Below, one piece after another: positions 1 through 3,883 of a stretch of DNA of 5,185 bases. The stretch covers positions 1-5,185 of the forward strand of contig JAHIEM010000088.1 in the NCBI GenBank assembly GCA_018901625.1, in the 5' to 3' direction. Under the pieces are notes generated by a model. The model did not search any database and was not told where the DNA came from. It saw nothing but the letters and a program-made list of their open reading frames with translations. Origin of the DNA: Nanobdellota archaeon. GTDB lineage: Archaea; Nanobdellota; Nanobdellia; Pacearchaeales; GW2011-AR1. How positions within the stretch are numbered: the first letter of the stretch is position 1; every line of letters starts with the position of its first letter. Made by a program: the position numbers and the translations under genes.

Positions 1-554
1 CGCAAAGCGCTTGTAAACGATATTCCTTTTACTCTTTGAGACGCAAAGTCTTTGCTTAATTCCCGTGGATGAACTCCCCAGAGTTTTAGGTTATAATCTA
101 TGAAAAATGGCTTGGCTAGATGTGCTCCAAAATTGTTTATGCACCAATCAGCTAAACTTTTCTCAGGATTTATTGGTTTTATCTTTGCCCGTGCATAGCT
201 TAAAGCAATTTTGATTGAGTCTATAATCCCAAAGACTTTTAGCAGTTCTAGCGGCTTTATGGGATAATTAAAAAACTTTTTTCGGTAATACCATCTAGAA
301 AGTCTTGGCCTAACCAGAAAATCATTTCCAAGAATATCTTCCCACCATTTTTCAATTTCTTTGTTTTTTGAGAAGAACCTGTGGCCCCCTATGTCAAACC
401 TGAATCCCTTGTATTCAACTGTTCTAGATATTCCCCCTACAAAAATGAGGTCTTCCTCAAAGATTTCTATCTTAAAACCTTTTTTGCAAAGTTCATAAGC
501 AGCAGTGAGTCCTGCTGGACCGGCACCAATTATAGCTACTTTTTTTGAAACCAT
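1..554 (-). CDS. FAD-dependent oxidoreductase, amine-oxidase/UDP-galactopyranose-mutase-like (N-terminal part)
   Basis: The reading frame opens with ATG at 554 and stays open to the window edge, giving 184 codons; the C-terminus is outside the window. Residues 4-34 form a dinucleotide-binding Rossmann fold with GxGxxG (G10, G12, G15) and an acidic residue (E33) at the end of the second strand, where FAD ribose is usually held. A second flavin-contacting stretch at 40-61 reads GGISRT, then FDIGGHRFF, a signature of the family often annotated as protoporphyrinogen-oxidase-like or NAD(P)/FAD-dependent oxidoreductase in sugar clusters. Residues 153-178 (LWGVHPRELSKDFASQRVKG) match the conserved 'WGIP...AAQRIKG' region of the same group. 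The family includes flavin oxidases, desaturases and UGM-like enzymes, and the substrate cannot be read from this half. It is transcribed divergently from the neighbouring glycosyltransferase, consistent with a role in glycan or polyprenyl-lipid metabolism. That role is inferred; the family call is firm. Confidence 0.85.
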   Translation of the reverse strand, partial: MVSKKVAIIGAGPAGLTAAYELCKKGFKIEIFEEDLIFVGGISRTVEYKGFRFDIGGHRFFSKNKEIEKWWEDILGNDFLVRPRLSRWYYRKKFFNYPIKPLELLKVFGIIDSIKIALSYARAKIKPINPEKSLADWCINNFGAHLAKPFFIDYNLKLWGVHPRELSKDFASQRVKGISFTSAL

Positions 555-582
555 TTTGTTATAAAACAAAATCAAGCATGTC

Positions 583-597
583 TTTTTAAACATTCCT
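583..597 (-). promoter_or_regulatory. Probable archaeal promoter (TATA box) of the FAD oxidoreductase gene
   Basis: On the minus strand TTTAAAAA occupies 590-583, preceded by a purine-rich AAGGAATG. The octamer centre is about 32 nt before the ATG at 554. With the usual archaeal TATA-to-start spacing of about 26 nt, the transcript would begin with a leader of only about six nucleotides. No Shine-Dalgarno sequence is visible. Seen: motif and spacing. Inferred: promoter function. Confidence 0.5.
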
Positions 598-613
598 TAT
601 GCGCAGAGTTTCC

Positions 614-635
614 TAGTATGCTTTGGATACTATCC
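614..635. promoter_or_regulatory. Overlapping inverted repeats between divergent promoters, possible operator
   Basis: TAGTAT (614-619) is repeated inverted as ATACTA (627-632) around a 7-nt spacer. The right arm overlaps a second dyad, GGATA-C-TATCC (625-635). A looser outer match, GCAG at 603-606 against CTGC at 637-640, is nearly co-centred. The element lies between the TATA boxes of the oxidoreductase (583-590) and the GT2 gene (651-658), where a transcription factor could reach both promoters. The symmetry is visible; binding is conjecture, and dyads this short can occur by chance in AT-rich DNA. Confidence 0.3.
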
Positions 636-642
636 CCTGCAT

Positions 643-658
643 AGAAAGAGTTTAAAAT
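643..658 (+). promoter_or_regulatory. Probable archaeal promoter (BRE/TATA) of the GT2 gene
   Basis: AGAAAG (643-648) resembles a BRE and is followed by TTTAAAAT (651-658). The octamer centre is 21.5 nt before the ATG at 676 and 24.5 nt before the in-frame ATG at 679. The second value is closer to the 25.5-26.5 nt seen at the three later genes in this window, so the transcript may begin at or near the second ATG. Confidence 0.55.
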
Positions 659-675
659 GAAGAAGTTTTAGCTTT

Positions 676-1527
676 ATGATGGGAACAGCCGTTTCAGTGA
701 TAATTCCAGTGTATAATGAGGAAGAAGATATTGGGAAATGTTTGGCGAGTTTGAATAAACAATCTTACAGGAATTTTGAAATAGTGATTGTGGATGATGA
801 CTCAACAGACAAAACCCTCGAAGTTGTTAAAAAGTTTAGTAGAATTCGTATTTTTAAACAAAATCATCAGGGTCCTGGAAATGCAAGGAATCTTGGAGCA
901 AAAAAAGCAGAAGGGGATATTCTTGTGTTTGTCGATGCAGATATGACCTTTGAGAAGAATTATCTTAAGAATCTTGTTTCGCCAATACTGGAAAATATTG
1001 AAATTACTGGAACAACTCATGATAGTGAAATCGTTAAGAATAATCCAAATTATATCAGTGCGTTGTGGGGGCGGATTAGAGTTTCGAAGAAGAATGTAAA
1101 AGAGGTGCCTGTTTTTAGGGCAATTAGAAAGAAGGTTTTTCTGAAATTGGGAGGATTTGATGCCAAATACGGATATGCTGATGACCAAACATTCTGGTTA
1201 AGAGATAAAATAATGCCTACAATTGCAGAAAACACTTTATGTTATCACAAAAATCCAGAAACACTCAGAGGAACTTACAAGCAAGCGAGGTGGATTGGAA
1301 CTAGTTGGAGAGAGAGATTTTTTGTTTTTAGATTACCTTTTGTAAAATACGTGGTGGTCCTCATTTTATTTATTTTGCTTCCGTTTGTGATTGCTTTTAA
1401 GTCCATCCAGACAAAGAGAAGGAGTTCGTTTGAATTCAGAAAGATTATAAACTTCTTTTCTTGCAAGTTTGCAGGATATCTTGCTGGATTGTTTAGAGCA
1501 GTTTATTTTAAAGAGTTTTGGAGATAG
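676..1527 (+). CDS. Glycosyltransferase family 2 with C-terminal membrane anchor
   Basis: This 283-residue protein is a GT-A fold, family 2 glycosyltransferase that would transfer a sugar from a nucleotide donor. Residues 5-15 (SVIIPVYNEE) form the first strand and nucleotide-binding loop, and 36-47 carry VIVDDDSTDKT. D87-A88-D89 is the DXD motif that binds the divalent metal and donor diphosphate. D169-D170 in GYADDQ sits where the catalytic acidic (ED-type) motif is expected. The HKNPETLRGTYKQARWIG region after it is typical of the acceptor-side end of these enzymes. Residues about 225-241 (VVVLILFILLPFVIAF) form one strong membrane segment, followed by a basic patch and a weaker hydrophobic stretch near 257-278, so it probably sits at the cytoplasmic face of the membrane and acts on a lipid-linked acceptor. 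Two ATG codons stand in tandem (676 and 679); promoter spacing slightly favours the second. Donor sugar and acceptor cannot be told. It converges on the epimerase gene, 90 bp away. Confidence 0.93.
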   Translation: MMGTAVSVIIPVYNEEEDIGKCLASLNKQSYRNFEIVIVDDDSTDKTLEVVKKFSRIRIFKQNHQGPGNARNLGAKKAEGDILVFVDADMTFEKNYLKNLVSPILENIEITGTTHDSEIVKNNPNYISALWGRIRVSKKNVKEVPVFRAIRKKVFLKLGGFDAKYGYADDQTFWLRDKIMPTIAENTLCYHKNPETLRGTYKQARWIGTSWRERFFVFRLPFVKYVVVLILFILLPFVIAFKSIQTKRRSSFEFRKIINFFSCKFAGYLAGLFRAVYFKEFWR

Positions 1528-1617
1528 CTGATAGATAATTGGGCAAACAAAGCATATTTTGTCTGGGGTTCTCTAGAGGTATACTTCTGAAAAATGAGGG
1601 TATAATCAAAAGAATCA
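1528..1617. other. Convergent intergenic gap, no clear feature
   Basis: These 90 bases separate the ends of the converging GT2 and epimerase genes. I see only a weak 5-bp stem (ACAAA at 1547-1551 against TTTGT at 1558-1562), adjoining short palindromes CTCTAGAG (1571-1578) and GTATAC (1579-1584), and a run of five A's (five T's on the minus strand) near 1590. Transcripts from both sides must end in or beyond here, but no GC-rich hairpin with a long T-tract is present. That absence is common in archaea, which terminate on T-rich stretches. Confidence 0.4.
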
Positions 1618-2616
1618 TCAAAAGTTAAACTTTTTGCTAGCTTCAGCCCATTGAAGAAGATTTTCCAGACCCTGATCTAAGCCTACTTGAGGTTTCCAAC
1701 CAAGAACTCGTTCTGCTTTTGAGATGTCACAATAGAACACTTTTTGGTCTGCAGACCTCCATTCACTAAAAGATGGTTTGATGTTCCATCTGTCACAGAG
1801 CTCCAACAAAGAAATTGTATTTTTGTATCCCCCACCAATATTGAATACATTTCCCTGGATGCTTGGTTTTGAATTATCAAGAAGACGTATTCCTTGCATT
1901 TCCAGTAATCTAGAAACATCCTCTGCATGAAGCGCGTCCCGAACCTGCTTTCCATCGCCAAATATTGTAATAGGCTGCTTAAGAAGCATCTTTACGGCAA
2001 AGTATGCTAACCATCCCTGGTCAGAAATTCCGAATTGATTTGGACCATACATGCAGGAACATCGGTTTACAACCCCGCCGAACTCTCTAACATAAATATC
2101 GCCCACCAGCTTTGAGCACCCATAGGGTGTATGATGAAAGGAGTCTATTGGAAATGATTCTGAAATTCCCTTGCCATGCAATTCTCCGTCAAAATCATAC
2201 CTCTTTTCTAGTTCAGTTATCGGAACATGATTAACATTGTCCCCATAAACTTTGTTTGTTGAAGTATAAATTACTGGTACCCCTATTTGATTTGCTGCGT
2301 GGGCCACATTAAATGTTCCCCGAGCATTAATATCAAAATCACGCACAGGATTCGTGACACTAGTTGTTACGGCTACTTGGGCTGCAAAATGATAAACTAT
2401 CTGGGGAGAATTCTTAAAAATAAATGCAGGGATATCTTCTATTTCTTTTTGTTCAAATCTAAAGTCGGGATACTGATTTGTTAGTTCTGATAGATTGCGC
2501 TCTGAGCCTCTTCTTGAAAGGGAATCTGCCCCTATAACTTCATGCCCATTTTCAAGAAGTCTAAGTGAAAGATTAGTACCAACAAAGCCTGCTGCTCCAG
2601 TAATAAGACATTTCAT
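1618..2616 (-). CDS. NAD-dependent sugar-nucleotide epimerase, CDP-paratose 2-epimerase-like (extended SDR)
   Basis: This complete 332-residue extended short-chain dehydrogenase/reductase has the usual length for sugar-nucleotide epimerases. The N-terminal NAD-binding fold shows TGAAGFVG (G7, G10, G13) and an acidic D31 after the second strand for adenosine ribose. The active site follows the S/T-Y-K pattern: T120 in TSTNKVYGD and Y165-xxx-K169 in TPYGCSK. Several stretches resemble CDP-paratose 2-epimerase (tyvelose epimerase) proteins more than UDP-glucose 4-epimerases: TSTNKVYGD, SMYG-like CMYGPNQFG with DQGW (about 200-213), GDGKQVRDALHAED (about 228-241), FNIGGGYKNTISLLEL, and DQKVFYCDISKAERVLGW near the end. 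Known members convert CDP-paratose to CDP-tyvelose by oxidation and re-reduction at C2, in the cytoplasm. The segment between K169 and CMYG is a few residues shorter than in sequences I recall, so another NDP-sugar substrate is possible. ATG 2616 is favoured by a TATA box exactly at leaderless spacing. It is divergent from the GT4 gene. Confidence 0.85.
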   Translation of the reverse strand: MKCLITGAAGFVGTNLSLRLLENGHEVIGADSLSRRGSERNLSELTNQYPDFRFEQKEIEDIPAFIFKNSPQIVYHFAAQVAVTTSVTNPVRDFDINARGTFNVAHAANQIGVPVIYTSTNKVYGDNVNHVPITELEKRYDFDGELHGKGISESFPIDSFHHTPYGCSKLVGDIYVREFGGVVNRCSCMYGPNQFGISDQGWLAYFAVKMLLKQPITIFGDGKQVRDALHAEDVSRLLEMQGIRLLDNSKPSIQGNVFNIGGGYKNTISLLELCDRWNIKPSFSEWRSADQKVFYCDISKAERVLGWKPQVGLDQGLENLLQWAEASKKFNF

Positions 2617-2637
2617 AGACTTTACTGCATATGTGAA

Positions 2638-2651
2638 TTTTTAAGCTTTGT
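2638..2651 (-). promoter_or_regulatory. Probable leaderless archaeal promoter of the epimerase gene
   Basis: Read on the minus strand, ACAAAG (2651-2646, BRE-like) is followed by CTTAAAAA (2645-2638, TATA-like). The octamer centre is 25.5 nt before the ATG at 2616, so transcription is predicted to begin at the start codon itself. The stretch between them holds no Shine-Dalgarno sequence. Confidence 0.65.
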
Positions 2652-2689
2652 TGTATTGAAGAATACATATGATACTAACGAAAGCTTAA
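2641..2689. repeat. 9-bp perfect inverted repeat formed by two divergent promoters
   Basis: TTAAGCTTT (2641-2649) and AAAGCTTAA (2681-2689) are perfect reverse complements 31 nt apart. Each arm is the BRE-TATA junction of one of the two divergent promoters, so the symmetry may simply reflect two similar core promoters facing away from each other. A small dyad, GTATT-GAAG-AATAC (2653-2666), lies between the arms and could be a regulator site, though it is short. Confidence 0.5.
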
Positions 2690-2692
2690 TAA
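2679..2692 (+). promoter_or_regulatory. Probable leaderless archaeal promoter of the GT4 gene
   Basis: CGAAAG (2679-2684, BRE-like) is followed by CTTAATAA (2685-2692, TATA-like), whose centre is 26.5 nt before the ATG at 2715. This geometry selects 2715 over the in-frame ATG at 2727 and predicts a leaderless transcript. Confidence 0.7.
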
Positions 2693-2714
2693 ACAAATAT
2701 TTGAACATCTATAA

Positions 2715-3806
2715 ATGAGCAAAAAAATGAAAATTGCGGTTCTAACTGACTCTCTAGTTAACAGAGGAGGGGGCGAAAGAGAAATAATGACTTTGTTAGA
2801 TTATTTCGATGTTGATTTATACACTGGAATTTACAATTCTGAAACGACGTTTAGTAAATTTAAACAATATCAAATAGTCAATTTCCTAAAGAAAAAATTA
2901 CCTCCTTTTATAAACACTATGTACCTGAGATGGAAATTTAAGAGAATACATTTTAAAAGAAAGTACGATGCATATGTTTATTTCTGGCCTGCGCCTCTTG
3001 CTGGTGCTTTCAGGACAAGCCCCAATATTTGGTATTGCAATACTCCTCTTAGGTATTTGTATGACTGTCGCGAAGAGTTTTTGAAAAGCTTCAATCCCCT
3101 GCTAAGGCCACTAGTAAAGTTTGCGATGTTTTTTATACAGCGAAGTGATAAGAAAAGCATAAAAAATGCAGATATTATCTTAGCAAATTCAATTAATGTC
3201 CGGGAAAGAGTAAAAAAATATTACAATCTTTCTTCAAGAGTGGTTTATCCTCCAGTGAATATCGGCGCATTCAAATTCAAGGAATTTGGGGATTTCTGCC
3301 TATCACCTGGAAGGCTTGAAAAGAGCAAGGGAGTTCATTTAGCTATCAAAGCATTTCAAAAAATGCCTGATAAAAAATTAGTTGTCTTGGGCGGAGGGGT
3401 TGAGGAGGGTGAAATAAAAGCCATGTGCGAAGGATATTCTAACATACAGTTTGTTGGCGCTGTGGAAGAGAAAAAACTTCAAGATTATTATGCTAATTGC
3501 TGTTGCACAATATACCTTTCGCGAAATGAAGATTTTGGTATGATTCCAATTGAGTCCATGTCTGCTGGAAAACCATGTATCGCTGTAAACGAAGGAGGAT
3601 TTAAAGAAACAATAATCCACAAGAAAAATGGTTATTTAGTAGAGCCGCAAGACTTGAATTTTGAGGGAATATCTAAAGGAATTGAATGGACATGGAAGAA
3701 TGCTAAAAAAATGAAGACTGATTGCAGAAAAAGAGCGAAGTTGTTTTCAGAAGAGAAATATGTCAGCGAAATAAGAGAAGCTATTGAAGAAGCCATCAAA
3801 AAATGA
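2715..3806 (+). CDS. Glycosyltransferase family 4 (GT-B fold)
   Basis: This complete 363-residue protein is a retaining GT-B glycosyltransferase of the GT4 type. Residues 6-24 (KIAVLTDSLVNRGGGEREI) form the first strand and glycine-rich acceptor loop of the N-terminal domain; 106-117 (WYCNTPLRYLYD) is the motif usually written YCHTPxRYxxD. The C-terminal donor domain opens at S197 with SPGRLEKSKG, whose R200 and K205 are where the family binds the donor diphosphate. VVLGGGVEEGEIK follows at about 218-230. The E-x7-E motif is E272-E280 (EDFGMIPIE), then SAGKPCIAVNEGGFKETI and NGYLVEP. Residues 262-264 are three consecutive cysteines. No membrane segment is evident, so it should be cytosolic or peripheral, probably extending a lipid-linked oligosaccharide. 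Closest in style to mannosyl- or rhamnosyl-type transferases of surface-polysaccharide clusters, but donor and acceptor are not readable. The stop overlaps the start of a 26-codon ORF. Confidence 0.93.
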   Translation: MSKKMKIAVLTDSLVNRGGGEREIMTLLDYFDVDLYTGIYNSETTFSKFKQYQIVNFLKKKLPPFINTMYLRWKFKRIHFKRKYDAYVYFWPAPLAGAFRTSPNIWYCNTPLRYLYDCREEFLKSFNPLLRPLVKFAMFFIQRSDKKSIKNADIILANSINVRERVKKYYNLSSRVVYPPVNIGAFKFKEFGDFCLSPGRLEKSKGVHLAIKAFQKMPDKKLVVLGGGVEEGEIKAMCEGYSNIQFVGAVEEKKLQDYYANCCCTIYLSRNEDFGMIPIESMSAGKPCIAVNEGGFKETIIHKKNGYLVEPQDLNFEGISKGIEWTWKNAKKMKTDCRKRAKLFSEEKYVSEIREAIEEAIKK

Positions 3807-3883
3807 AAGTGTATTGCGAAAAGAGAGGAAAATTGCTCCCTGAAGAAAGATTTATTAAACAAATAGAAGAAAATTTAAAATGA
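3803..3883 (+). CDS. Possible 26-residue mini-ORF linking GT4 and radical SAM genes
   Basis: The ATG at 3803 overlaps the GT4 stop (ATGA) and the TGA at 3881 overlaps the radical SAM start (ATGA), so three reading frames follow without a gap. The peptide is lysine- and glutamate-rich with one cysteine, begins MKVYCEKRGK and ends QIEENLK, and resembles no family I recognise. It has no promoter or Shine-Dalgarno sequence of its own. The predicted promoter of the downstream gene lies inside it, which argues that this stretch may be an intergenic region left open by chance. Other readings are a translational coupling peptide or the remnant of a lost gene. Doubtful as a real gene. Confidence 0.22.
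   Translation: MKVYCEKRGKLLPEERFIKQIEENLK
3845..3858 (+). promoter_or_regulatory. Probable leaderless archaeal promoter of the radical SAM gene
   Basis: GAAAGA (3845-3850, BRE-like) is followed by TTTATTAA (3851-3858, TATA-like), whose centre is 25.5 nt before the ATG at 3880. This implies the radical SAM gene can be transcribed separately from the GT4 gene, despite only 73 nt between them. Confidence 0.6.

Noticed and set aside
802..1188. 128-codon open frame on the minus strand
   Set aside because: It is antisense to the DXD region of the well-supported GT2 gene and its translation has no recognisable motif.
1547..1562. Possible terminator hairpin between the GT2 and epimerase genes
   Set aside because: The stem is only five A/T-rich pairs and has no T-tract after it, so it would not be stable.
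626..2677. GATACTA heptamer shared by the two divergent intergenic regions (626-632 and 2671-2677)
   Set aside because: A shared 7-mer between two AT-rich regions of about 100 bp each is expected by chance fairly often, and its distance to the downstream TATA box differs (25 versus 14 nt).
3707..3806. Frameshifted continuation of the GT4 gene into the mini-ORF
   Set aside because: The GT4 protein already has full family length and a normal C-terminal helix ending in IEEAIKK, so no missing piece needs to be explained.
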